Positions 47,203 through 54,795 of a DNA stretch of 64,000 nt are shown piece after piece. A model generated the notes under the pieces. That model ran no database searches. It was not told where the DNA came from and saw nothing but the letters and a program-made list of their open reading frames with translations. The position numbers and the translations under genes were made by a program. The stretch is from Deltaproteobacteria bacterium (GTDB lineage: Bacteria > Myxococcota_A > Polyangia > Polyangiales > Ga0077539). Location of the stretch: positions 1 to 64,000 of the forward strand of contig JACRDB010000147.1 in assembly GCA_016218725.1 (NCBI GenBank), in the 5' to 3' direction. Every line of letters begins with the position of its first letter. Position 1 is the stretch's first letter.

Positions 47203-48894
47203 ATGCGAGCTTGTCTCTGGTTGAGCCTGGCCCTGGGCGCGGTGGGGGCCTGCAGGACCCCGCGCCCGGAGGCGGTGACCTCCGCGGCGCCCCTGCCCGC
47301 GCCGCCACCGCCGCCTCCGAGGCCCTCGGACCCGCTGGTGGTGACCCTGGTGATCGACCAGTTCGCCGCGTGGACGGCGGCCGAGAGGCTCCCGCTCCTG
47401 CCGCCCGACGGGGGCTTCGCGAGGCTGCGCCGGGAGGGCACCTGGTACCGACAGCTACGGTACGCCCACGCGGCCACGGACACGGCCCCGGGGCACTCGT
47501 CGCTGTACACCGCGAGGCCTCCGAGGGACAGCGGGATCCTGGCCAACGAGCTCCCCGACGGCCGCGGGGGCAGGGTGTCCATCCTGCGCGACGAGGCCGT
47601 GAGGGTGGTGACCTTTGAGGGCGTGACAGAGACGGCGGGCTCGTCCATCGCGAGGCTCCGGGTGCCGACGCTGGCCGACCGCCTGCGCGAGGCGCGCCCC
47701 GACGCGGTGATCGTGAGCGTCTCCCTCAAGGACCGCGGGGCGATTTTCGGCGGCGGTCGCCGCCCCGACGCGACGCTGTGGTTCGACCCCGGGAGGGACT
47801 CGTTTGTGACCTCCACGGGCTTCTCCCAGGCGCTCCCTCCGTGGGCGCGGGAGCACGGCGCGCCCGACGCCGTAAGGGCCTTGCGGTCCACGCCCTGGAC
47901 GCTCCTGGACGAAGCCTTCGTGCGCGCCCACGCCCGGGGCCCCGACGCCCAGCCCGGCGAGGGCGACCTGGACGGCTGGGGCACCACCTTCCCGCACGAT
48001 TTCACCCGCGCCCGGCGCCCCGGCGGGGCGCTCCGGGCCTCTCCCCGCGGGGACCTGGCGGTGCTCTCCCTGGCCGGCGACGCGGTGGAACACGCCCGAG
48101 TCCGAGGCCGCCCGATGCTCCTGGCCGTGTCCCTCTCGTCCAATGATTATATTGGCCATGTCTTCGGGCCCGACTCCTGGGAGGCCTGGGATCAGCTCCG
48201 ACACCTTGATCGCGCGCTCGGGAGCTTCTTTCAGCGCCTGGACTCACTTGTAGGGGAAGGTGGGTGGAGCGTGGTGTTGTCGGCGGACCATGGGATTGTG
48301 GGCATGCCGGAGCTAGCGGGGGGTGCGTCGCCGTGGTGTGGGGATGGGGGCCGGGACCCCTGGGAGAGGCCGTGTGGAGCGGGGGGCAGGCTCGACCCGG
48401 ACGAGGTGGGGCGCTCGCTCCAGGCGGCGGCGGTGGCGGCGCTGGGGCCCGGGGAGTGGGTGCTTGGGGTGGCGGACCCGTATGTGTACGTCACGCCCGC
48501 GGCGGAGGCGCTGGCGCCGGAGCGTCGGGAGCGGCTCCAGGCGGCGCTGCGGGACCGGGCCCGGGCCTACGTCGACGTCGAGAGGGTGGTGGACGCGCGC
48601 ACGGTGCCCGACCGCTGCGCCGAGGACGAGACGCCGGAGGCGCTCTTGTGTCGGTCCATCCCTGCTCGAAGCGGGGCGGTGTTGTACCTCCAGGCGAGGG
48701 CGGGGGTGTTCTTTGACGCGGGGTACACGCTGGGGCAGGGGACCAGCCACGGGTCGCCGTACCTCTTTGACCGCGCGGTGCCGCTGTTGGTGAGGGACCC
48801 TGGCCGGGAGCCCGCGGGGAGGGTGGTAGAGGAGCCTCAACCGTTCACGCGGTACCGCGCGCTGGCCGAGCGCTTTCTAGGGATCGAGCCTTGA
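47203..48894 (+). CDS. PafA-like alkaline phosphatase lipoprotein
   Basis: 563 residues from ATG 47203. A lipoprotein signal (LSLALGAVGAC) and a Pro-rich linker precede an alkaline-phosphatase-superfamily domain: LVIDQFAAWTAAERL, then the nucleophile Thr in AHAATDTAPGHSSLYT, LSSNDYIGHVFGPDSWEAWD and LSADHGIVGMPE, which supply the zinc ligands. The layout is that of PafA, a calcium- and phosphate-insensitive phosphomonoesterase of Bacteroidetes and others. It should scavenge phosphate from organic phosphates outside the cytosol. Ends with QGTSHGSPYLFDRAVPLL, also a family hallmark. Confidence 0.88.
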   Translation: MRACLWLSLALGAVGACRTPRPEAVTSAAPLPAPPPPPPRPSDPLVVTLVIDQFAAWTAAERLPLLPPDGGFARLRREGTWYRQLRYAHAATDTAPGHSSLYTARPPRDSGILANELPDGRGGRVSILRDEAVRVVTFEGVTETAGSSIARLRVPTLADRLREARPDAVIVSVSLKDRGAIFGGGRRPDATLWFDPGRDSFVTSTGFSQALPPWAREHGAPDAVRALRSTPWTLLDEAFVRAHARGPDAQPGEGDLDGWGTTFPHDFTRARRPGGALRASPRGDLAVLSLAGDAVEHARVRGRPMLLAVSLSSNDYIGHVFGPDSWEAWDQLRHLDRALGSFFQRLDSLVGEGGWSVVLSADHGIVGMPELAGGASPWCGDGGRDPWERPCGAGGRLDPDEVGRSLQAAAVAALGPGEWVLGVADPYVYVTPAAEALAPERRERLQAALRDRARAYVDVERVVDARTVPDRCAEDETPEALLCRSIPARSGAVLYLQARAGVFFDAGYTLGQGTSHGSPYLFDRAVPLLVRDPGREPAGRVVEEPQPFTRYRALAERFLGIEP

Positions 48895-48941
48895 CGGGTA
48901 CGCGGGCGGGCCCGATGCAGGGCGCGAAGGGAGCAGCGAGC

Positions 48942-49298
48942 ATGACCAGAGCGATCGACGGCGGGGCGGTGTTCACGGCGCTGGACGTGGAGGCGAGCGA
49001 GTACCTTCCCAACCGCGGGGTGTGGCTCCGGGGGCTCCTGGGGAAGGTGCGAGGGAACACCTTCGGGCTGTACCACGGGCGCATCGAGCCGGGCTGCGCG
49101 ATCGCGCGGGAGGTGCACCCGGAGACGGCGGAGACGGTGTACGTGCTCAAGGGTGAGGCCGTGGCGCTGGTGGGCGAGGGCGAGGTGCCGCTGGGGCCGG
49201 GGCAAGGGGTGCACGTGAAGATGGGCGTGCCTCACGGGCTGCGCAACGTCGGCGCGGGGGACCTGGAGTTCCTGGTGCTGGGCCACCCGGACTTCTGA
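48942..49298 (+). CDS. cupin domain protein
   Basis: 118 residues from ATG 48942, with GGGAG about 10 bases upstream; ATG 48915 is an alternative. A single cupin barrel is shown by GRIEPGCAIAREVHPETAETVYVLKGEAVALVGEGEVPLGPGQGVHVKMGVPHGLRNVG. Metal ligands in motif 1 are reduced (one His plus Glu), and His of motif 2 is present in VPHGL. The function of single cupins cannot be read from sequence; sugar isomerases, dioxygenases and binding proteins share the fold. It starts 47 bp after the PafA-like stop. Confidence 0.82.
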   Translation: MTRAIDGGAVFTALDVEASEYLPNRGVWLRGLLGKVRGNTFGLYHGRIEPGCAIAREVHPETAETVYVLKGEAVALVGEGEVPLGPGQGVHVKMGVPHGLRNVGAGDLEFLVLGHPDF

Positions 49299-49353
49299 CG
49301 GCCGCGCTCCGTGGGGGGCGCCAACAGCCTCGGGACCTGGTACCCTTTGAGGG

Positions 49354-49566
49354 ATGGCTGCGGACCCCGACTGGATGCTGCGTGCGGCAGCCTTTGAGGC
49401 CGTCCGAAGGATGGTGAAGGAGCACGGCCAGGTGGTGCCCTGGGACGCGATCGAAGGGGGCTTCGAGCACCGAGGGAGGCGCCTGTGCCTCGCGAGCCGG
49501 GCCGTAGGGATCTTCCGTCCGAAGGAGTTCCAGCACGCGGCGCTGCGTCATCCGACATCCCCGTGA
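49354..49566 (+). pseudogene. truncated N-terminal fragment of an HNH restriction-endonuclease-like gene
   Basis: 70 codons from ATG 49354. The sequence (ADPDWMLRAAAFEAVRRM, GQVVPWDAIEGGFEHRGRRLCLASRAVGIFRPKEF) matches the conserved N-terminal domain of putative HNH-type restriction endonucleases of about 300 residues. It stops where those proteins continue into the HNH part. No continuation is seen in the other plus frames before the convergent gene at 49597. I read it as a decayed remnant. A functional small protein made of the N-terminal domain alone is the alternative. Confidence 0.55.
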
Positions 49567-49572
49567 ACGCTT

Positions 49573-49588
49573 ACCGTGCTTCAGCACG
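49573..49588. terminator. bidirectional hairpin between convergent genes
   Basis: CCGTGC, a TTCA loop and GCACGG form a perfect 6-bp stem in the 30-bp gap between the HNH-like fragment (plus) and the Cys-rich lipoprotein gene (minus). It is well placed to end transcription from both sides, though no U tract follows in either direction. Confidence 0.55.
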
Positions 49589-49596
49589 GGGTAGCA

Positions 49597-51459
49597 TTAC
49601 ATCCGGTTGCAGGTGCTCGAGTTGTTGCCGCCAAAGGAGCAGGTGCTCCCACACGAGAAGTTGCACGAGTAGCGCACCGGGTAGTAGCCCGCAGGGCACC
49701 CCAGACCGCAGACGGTGATCGTCGCGCCGGTGTTGGCCACGCAATAGCTGGAGTTGTTGCTCCCGGCGGAGCAGGTCCCGCAAGAGAAATTGCACGAGTA
49801 CCGGCTCGCGTGGTAGCCCGCCGGACACCCCAGCCCGCAGGTGGAGAAGGCCGACCCGCAGTTGGGCTCGCATAAGGTCTGGTTGTTGCCGCCAAAGGAG
49901 CAGGTGCTTCCACACGAGAAATTGCACGAGTACCGGCTCGCGTGGTAGCCCGCCGCGCAGCCCAGCCCGCAGCGCGTCATCGCCGAGCACCCGCCGCAGC
50001 CCGTGCAGTCCGCGGGCAGCGTGCAGGTGGACGTGCACGTCCGCGTCTGGCACGGCCCGCAGCCCGACGCCGTCGAGCTCCCCGGCGCGCACACCCCCTC
50101 GCCGCTGCACGGCGGCGTCGGGTTCCACTCGCAGGAGCTGTTGCACGTCCGCGTCGTCCGCCCACAGTTGCCGCAGGCCATGGTCATCGCTGCGCCCGGC
50201 GCGCAGGAGCCCTGCCCCGTGCACGTCCCAAAGGCCCCCCAGGTGCACGTCCGCGAGCACACCCGCTCCTGCCGGCCGCAGTTGCCGCAGGCCCGCATCT
50301 CCGTCTGCCCCGGCATGCACTGCGTGCAGTCAATGCACATCCCCGAGACGCACACCCGCCCCGCCCCGCAGGGCGTCCCGTCCATCCGCGCCATCCCGGC
50401 GTTGCACACCGGTCGGCCCGTGCTGCACGTCTGCGTCCCCGTCCGGCACGGGTCGTCCGGCGTGCACTCCACGCTCTCCGCGCAGGAGCCGCACACCCCC
50501 TCGGGGCTGCACACCAGCGCCGGCCCGCACGAGGTCCCCGGCTCCGCCGCCATCGGCGTCTCGTCGCAGGCCGGGGCCCCGGAGCTGCACCGCAGCACCC
50601 CGCGCCGACAGGGGTTGCGCGGCACGCACGGCATCCCGTCCGCGCACTCCACGCACATCCCCCGAGGGTCACACACCCGCCCCATCCCGCACGCGGTCCC
50701 CGCCGGGCGGTTGCCCGCCTCGCGGCAGGTGGGCGCCCCGCTCGAACAGTCAATCGCCCCGAGGCGACACGGGTCCGCCACCGGGCACTCCATCCCCGCG
50801 CGGCACGCCACGCACACCGCGTCCATCCCGCACACGCGCCCGTCCCCGCAGGGCGTCCCCGCGGGCCTCGGGGCGTCCTCCACGCACCGCGCGATGGAGC
50901 CCACGCACTCCACCTGCCCCGTGCGGCACGGGTTCAAGGGCATGCACGGCACCCCCGCCATGCACGCCCCGCAGGTCCCCGCCGCGTTGCACGTGCGCCC
51001 TCCCCCGCACGGCGTCCCGTCCGGGCGGTTGCCCCGGTCCCGACACTGCGGTCTACCCCCCGTGCAGTCCAGCGCCGCCTCGTGGCACGGGTCCATGGAC
51101 ATGCAAGGCATCCCAGAGACGCACACCACACAACTTCCGTCCGGCGCACATACCCGCCCATCGGCGCACATCGCCCCTGGTATCGGACATCTGGCTACAC
51201 CGTCGGGGAGGGGCCCGTCCATGCCCACGGGCCGGTCCGACACGGGCGCGTCCAGGTCTCCGTCGGACACGCCTCCCTCCGAGGGGTCGGCGTCCGTGGG
51301 CTTCTTGCTCCCGTCGCCCGTGCTGGTGGCGCCGTCGCCGGTGGGGCAGGCGGGCCCTCCGTCCTCCGGGGCGCAGTTGGCCTGGGCGCAGGCGCCAAGG
51401 GCCCACCCAAGCACCACCAGCGCGGCGAAGCGCCGCAGGCCGAGCGCGCAAGGAACCAT
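49597..51459 (-). CDS. large Cys-rich repeat lipoprotein
   Basis: 620 residues from ATG 51459. The signal (ALVVLGWALGAC) is followed by an acidic linker. Residues about 90-400 hold roughly six Cys-rich units with a PDGTPCGGGRxCxxxGxCxxC theme (for example GTPCGGGRTCNAAGTCGAC, GTPCGDGRVCGMDAVCVAC, GTACGMGRVCDPRGMCVEC). About 400-490 has CGNCGRxxRxC units. The last 130 residues contain three near-identical copies of CGLGCPAGYHASRYSCNFSCG. With about 20% Cys in the repeats it must be disulfide-rich and extracellular. Probably a surface adhesin or binding protein; function unknown. Confidence 0.82.
   Translation of the reverse strand: MVPCALGLRRFAALVVLGWALGACAQANCAPEDGGPACPTGDGATSTGDGSKKPTDADPSEGGVSDGDLDAPVSDRPVGMDGPLPDGVARCPIPGAMCADGRVCAPDGSCVVCVSGMPCMSMDPCHEAALDCTGGRPQCRDRGNRPDGTPCGGGRTCNAAGTCGACMAGVPCMPLNPCRTGQVECVGSIARCVEDAPRPAGTPCGDGRVCGMDAVCVACRAGMECPVADPCRLGAIDCSSGAPTCREAGNRPAGTACGMGRVCDPRGMCVECADGMPCVPRNPCRRGVLRCSSGAPACDETPMAAEPGTSCGPALVCSPEGVCGSCAESVECTPDDPCRTGTQTCSTGRPVCNAGMARMDGTPCGAGRVCVSGMCIDCTQCMPGQTEMRACGNCGRQERVCSRTCTWGAFGTCTGQGSCAPGAAMTMACGNCGRTTRTCNSSCEWNPTPPCSGEGVCAPGSSTASGCGPCQTRTCTSTCTLPADCTGCGGCSAMTRCGLGCAAGYHASRYSCNFSCGSTCSFGGNNQTLCEPNCGSAFSTCGLGCPAGYHASRYSCNFSCGTCSAGSNNSSYCVANTGATITVCGLGCPAGYYPVRYSCNFSCGSTCSFGGNNSSTCNRM
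49612..49975 (-). repeat. three ~110-bp coding repeats (CGLGCxAGY module)
   Basis: Three in-frame copies of a 110-120 bp unit encode CGLGCxAGYxxxRYSCNFSCG plus a CSFGGNN-type tail. Copies one and three are almost identical at DNA level, which points to recent duplication or gene conversion within the gene. Confidence 0.85.
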
Positions 51460-51492
51460 ACACCCCCACGGTAGCGCCCCTCGCGCCCCGCG

Positions 51493-52335
51493 TCACCGCA
51501 AAGGGAGCACGTTCCTTGGGTCGCACGGCACGCTCACCGCCTGGTCCGTCAGGCGCCCCGGGTCCACCCTGGTCGGATCCACCCCGGGTCGCAGCAACCG
51601 GGTCTCGTAGTGCAGGTGCACCACCCCCAGGGCGCCAGAGTCCCCCACAAAGCCCAGCACCGTCCCTGGCTCCAGCGCCTGCCCCGCCACCAGCCCCGGA
51701 GCGGGGCGCTCCAGGTGCCCGTGGAGGGCCAGGTACACCCTCAGGCGGCCTCGCTCGCGCACCGTGTGGCGCAGCACCACGGTGTTTCCGAACAAATGGC
51801 CGACGTACAGCACCGCCGGGTCTCCGACCTCGCCACGCAGGGCCACCACCCTCACCAGGGCCCCTCGGGCCTCGGGCAGGTCCACGCCGCCATGGCCCAC
51901 CGCGGAGAGCGACTCCCCCCGGCGCTGGAGCGCGTCCGGGCGGTCCAGGTCATAGCCCGAGGACACGAAATGCCCGCCCGACAGCCCCGGACCGGTGGGG
52001 TAGACATACCGGTCATAGTCCGTGGGCAGGTCCTGGCGCCGCGGGAGGTGCTCGTACACCACCCGGTGCCCCAGGCGATCGATGTGGGCGTTGGTCTCCG
52101 CCACGGCGCCCTCGACCTCGCCGGAGCCCGAGGCCGTGGGCACGCAGAGACCGTCCAGGTCCAGCTCGTCGGTGCCGCAGCGGGGCTCCGGGAGGCATTC
52201 TCCCGCGAAGGCGTGGGCGCAAGGAGCCTCGGCCCGAGGCGCGGCGCCGTGGGCGCGAGGAGCGCCCGGGGCCCTCGCGGTGTCCGGGACCTGGAGCCAG
52301 CCGAGGGGCACCAGGAGCAGCGGCAGGGCGCGCAT
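51493..52335 (-). CDS. secreted M23 family metallopeptidase
   Basis: 280 residues from ATG 52335. A signal peptide (MRALPLLLVPLGWLQVPDTARA) leads to a Cys-containing N-terminal segment (PCAHAFAGECLPEPRCG). The LytM/M23 domain shows the zinc ligands in VGHGGVDLPE (HxxxD) and VVHLHYETRLL (HxH), with LALHGHLE between. It would cleave peptidoglycan cross-bridges or peptides outside the inner membrane. The upstream region 52336-52421 is shared with the divergent HEAT gene and contains its promoter. Confidence 0.85.
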   Translation of the reverse strand: MRALPLLLVPLGWLQVPDTARAPGAPRAHGAAPRAEAPCAHAFAGECLPEPRCGTDELDLDGLCVPTASGSGEVEGAVAETNAHIDRLGHRVVYEHLPRRQDLPTDYDRYVYPTGPGLSGGHFVSSGYDLDRPDALQRRGESLSAVGHGGVDLPEARGALVRVVALRGEVGDPAVLYVGHLFGNTVVLRHTVRERGRLRVYLALHGHLERPAPGLVAGQALEPGTVLGFVGDSGALGVVHLHYETRLLRPGVDPTRVDPGRLTDQAVSVPCDPRNVLPLR

Positions 52336-52382
52336 GATCCTCGGAGAACGCACCGGAGGGGTCCTTGGCTTCCGCACGGCGC

Positions 52383-52412
52383 TTGACCGGACGGCGCGCG
52401 GGAGCATAGAGC
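52383..52412 (+). promoter_or_regulatory. putative promoter of the HEAT-repeat gene
   Basis: TTGACC (52383-52388) is followed after 16 bp by CATAGA or after 18 bp by TAGAGC. Either gives a start 5-10 bp before ATG 52422, so the leader would be very short. Confidence 0.4.
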
Positions 52413-52421
52413 AAGGTCCCC

Positions 52422-53069
52422 ATGCACGAAGAAATCGATCAGAAGCTGGCGGACATCTTCGACGCCGACCGCAAACTCCGCGCCGCCCAGGAGCACTTCC
52501 TCGGCCACGGCGACGAGCGGGGCCGGGTCGAGGCCCTGGGCCGCGCCCTGGACGCCGCCTCCAAGGCCGCCGAGGAGGACCTGGACGCCCAGGACCGCCT
52601 GGTCCGCGTGGCGGAGCTCCTGACCGATCACCCGTCGGCTTCGGCTTGCTGGCTCCTCCTTCGGCTCCTGGACCACGCCGAGCCCGCCGTGCGCGCCGCC
52701 GCGGGCGAGGGCCTCCTGGAAATCGGCCAGACCCGCTACGCCGACGTGGCCCGCACCTTCGAGAAGGCCATTGATCAGGGCTCGCAGCACACGGCCCTCA
52801 TGGAGCTGCCGTTCCTCCTCGCGGAGCTCGGGGACGCGGGGGGCGTGAAGCTCTGCACCCGGCTCCTCAAGCACCCCGTGGCGGACGTGGTCGCCGCCGC
52901 CGTGGAGGCCCTGGCCTCCCTGGGAGACCCCTCGTCCGTCAAGGACCTGGAGCGCTTGAAGGGCGACCGCCGCAAGGTGTCCGCCGAGGACGAGGCCGAC
53001 GGGGCGGAGCTCACCCTGGGGGAGCTGGTCTCCGAGGCCCTCGCGCACCTGCGCGGGCTCCATGGCTGA
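52422..53069 (+). CDS. HEAT-repeat protein
   Basis: 215 residues from ATG 52422, cytosolic. The middle shows HEAT-type helical pairs (SACWLLLRLLDHAEPAVRAAAGEGLLEIG; ALMELPFLLAELGDAGGVKLCTRLLKHPVADVVAAAVEALASLGDPSSVKDLERL). These form a right-handed solenoid for protein binding, as in lyase-like phycobilisome and scaffold proteins. Its stop overlaps the methyltransferase start by 8 bp (ATGGCTGA), so the pair is translationally coupled and the HEAT protein may be a partner or substrate of the enzyme. Confidence 0.85.
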   Translation: MHEEIDQKLADIFDADRKLRAAQEHFLGHGDERGRVEALGRALDAASKAAEEDLDAQDRLVRVAELLTDHPSASACWLLLRLLDHAEPAVRAAAGEGLLEIGQTRYADVARTFEKAIDQGSQHTALMELPFLLAELGDAGGVKLCTRLLKHPVADVVAAAVEALASLGDPSSVKDLERLKGDRRKVSAEDEADGAELTLGELVSEALAHLRGLHG

Positions 53070-53919
53070 CGCCGTCGACGAGGCGGGCTTCGAGGCCGTG
53101 CTGGCCTACGACGCGGCCTTCGTGCCGCGGTACGCCCGCCGCTTCGGCGAGCTCATGCTCCCGGCCCTGGACCTGCCCGCGCGGGCCAGCGTGCTGGACC
53201 TCGCATGCCGCACGGGCTACACCGCCATGGCCCTCCTGGAGCTCGTGCGCGACGGGCGGGTCATCGCCATGGACGGCGACGCGCGGTACCTCGAGCTCGC
53301 CCGCGCCCACGCCGGCGGTGACGTCAACAAGCGCGTGTTCTTCAAGCAATCCGGCGCCACGGAGCTGCGCTTCGGCGACGAGGCCTTCACCAACGTGCTG
53401 GGCAACCTCGTGGACCGCGTCGCCGTGGACCGCGGGGCCGTGCTCACCGAGGCCCTCCGGGTGCTCCGCCCCGGCGGGCAGATCGCCCTCACCACCGCCA
53501 TGCGCGGGAGCTTCCTGGAGGTGCTGGACCTCCTGCGGGAGGTGTCCCTGCGCTTTGACCTCGGGCGCGTCACCGAGCGCATCGAGCAGTACGCCATGGC
53601 CTTCCCGTCCCCCGAGAGCCTGAGGCTCGAGCTCGAAGGCAAGAGCTTCCGAGGCGTCACCGTGGAGACCCGGCCCTTCACCCTGGAGTACTCCTCGGGG
53701 CGGGACCTCCTCGGCGACCCCGTGATCCAGTCCGCCGCCCTGGCCGAGTGGACCTGGTGCGCCGAGGGCGCCCCGGAGCCCCGGGCCGTCATCGATCACC
53801 TCCGGGACACCATTGACGTGTACTTCCAGGGCCGGGTCTTCGAGCTCACCGTGGTCGCCGGGTGCGTGACCGCGCGGCGCCCGATGGCCACCAGCATCCC
53901 TTCGCCCTCTAGGGGATGA
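53062..53919 (+). CDS. class I SAM-dependent methyltransferase
   Basis: 285 residues from ATG 53062. The SAM-binding motif I is VLDLACRTGYTAMALLEL near residue 44, motif II VIAMDGDARYLELAR, and a later LRPGGQIALTTAM strand, as in UbiE-like methyltransferases. No substrate domain is recognised; the C-terminal 110 residues are family specific. It is coupled to the HEAT gene. Its 3' end overlaps the convergent lipoprotein gene by 11 bp. Confidence 0.83.
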   Translation: MADAVDEAGFEAVLAYDAAFVPRYARRFGELMLPALDLPARASVLDLACRTGYTAMALLELVRDGRVIAMDGDARYLELARAHAGGDVNKRVFFKQSGATELRFGDEAFTNVLGNLVDRVAVDRGAVLTEALRVLRPGGQIALTTAMRGSFLEVLDLLREVSLRFDLGRVTERIEQYAMAFPSPESLRLELEGKSFRGVTVETRPFTLEYSSGRDLLGDPVIQSAALAEWTWCAEGAPEPRAVIDHLRDTIDVYFQGRVFELTVVAGCVTARRPMATSIPSPSRG

Positions 53920-54757
53920 CCGGACCGGCGTCCGTGGGCGCCTGGGTCCCCGCGTCGGGCGCCGGAGGAGACGGCGTGACCGCGAAATCCTGTCGGGTGA
54001 CCTGCCCCGGCCGGATGGTCACCGTGGCGTCCACGCTCCGAGCCCCAGGGAACCACGCATGCACCGTGTGGGTGCCCACGGGCACGCGCTCCACCCGGAA
54101 GCGCCCTCTGGGGTCCGCCTGCGCGTAGTACGGATTCACCAGCACCACCAGCGGCGTCTGCATCCAGTTCGGGTAGTTCACCGAGTGGATGATGTACCGC
54201 CCCGGGCGCTGCACGTTCTTCACCTGGTCCTCGGTGCGCTGCAGGAGCTGGGCGATGGTCGCCCCGAGGCCCTCGACCTTTGGCAGGTGGTACTCGTCGG
54301 TCTCGGCGTGGAGCACCAGCCGGTCCCCGAGGTTCATCACCGCGAACCTCGGCGCGATCGAGCAGTCCCGAAAGGTCACCGTCAGGGTCCGCGGCGGCGG
54401 CGGGTTCTGCGTCCGCGCCTCCACCACCACCAGGGCCTCCGGCAGCGGCCCGGGGGCGGTCACTCCAAACGGGCTCGCGTAGTACCCCCCGGCCGCCGCC
54501 TCGCAGCCCCGGCGCCCCCGCGTGGCCGCGTCCAGCGCGATGGGTGAAGGCATGGGTAGCGGCTCCGTCAAGGTCACCGTGCCCTCCAGGGTCCCCGTCG
54601 GCCCGTCGGGCTGCCACCCCGCGGGCGCGCTGTCCCGCACGGTGACGTTCGCCCTGGAGGGCTTGCAGCCGGTTGTCAACAGCGTTGGCAGGACGAAGGC
54701 AACCGCCGCCCACGACAGCACGCCACCAACCCAAGTTGTCATGAACCCTTGACGCAT
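53909..54757 (-). CDS. lipoprotein with carboxypeptidase-regulatory-like domain
   Basis: 282 residues from ATG 54757 (AAAGG upstream; ATG 54742 is an alternative). The signal ends in LLTTGC. The mature part has an N-terminal beta domain (GTLEGTVTLTEPLP) with a CEAAAGGYYASPFG segment, a cupredoxin-like region (DCSIAPRFAVMNLGDRLVLHAETDEYHLPKV) and a C-terminal carboxypeptidase-regulatory-like domain (GRFRVERVPVGTHTVHAWFPGARSVDATVTI). Such proteins often accompany cytochromes or multicopper enzymes in the periplasm. It follows nuoN by 38 bp on the same strand and may be read through from the nuo operon. Confidence 0.68.
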   Translation of the reverse strand: MRQGFMTTWVGGVLSWAAVAFVLPTLLTTGCKPSRANVTVRDSAPAGWQPDGPTGTLEGTVTLTEPLPMPSPIALDAATRGRRGCEAAAGGYYASPFGVTAPGPLPEALVVVEARTQNPPPPRTLTVTFRDCSIAPRFAVMNLGDRLVLHAETDEYHLPKVEGLGATIAQLLQRTEDQVKNVQRPGRYIIHSVNYPNWMQTPLVVLVNPYYAQADPRGRFRVERVPVGTHTVHAWFPGARSVDATVTIRPGQVTRQDFAVTPSPPAPDAGTQAPTDAGPVIP

Positions 54758-54795
54758 GGTGCCTTTGCCGTGCGGCAACCGTGCCAACGGGACGG

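Noticed and set aside
49612..49975. Possible CRISPR or transposon repeats
   Set aside because: The three repeats are in frame, encode a Cys-rich module and have no spacer structure or inverted ends.
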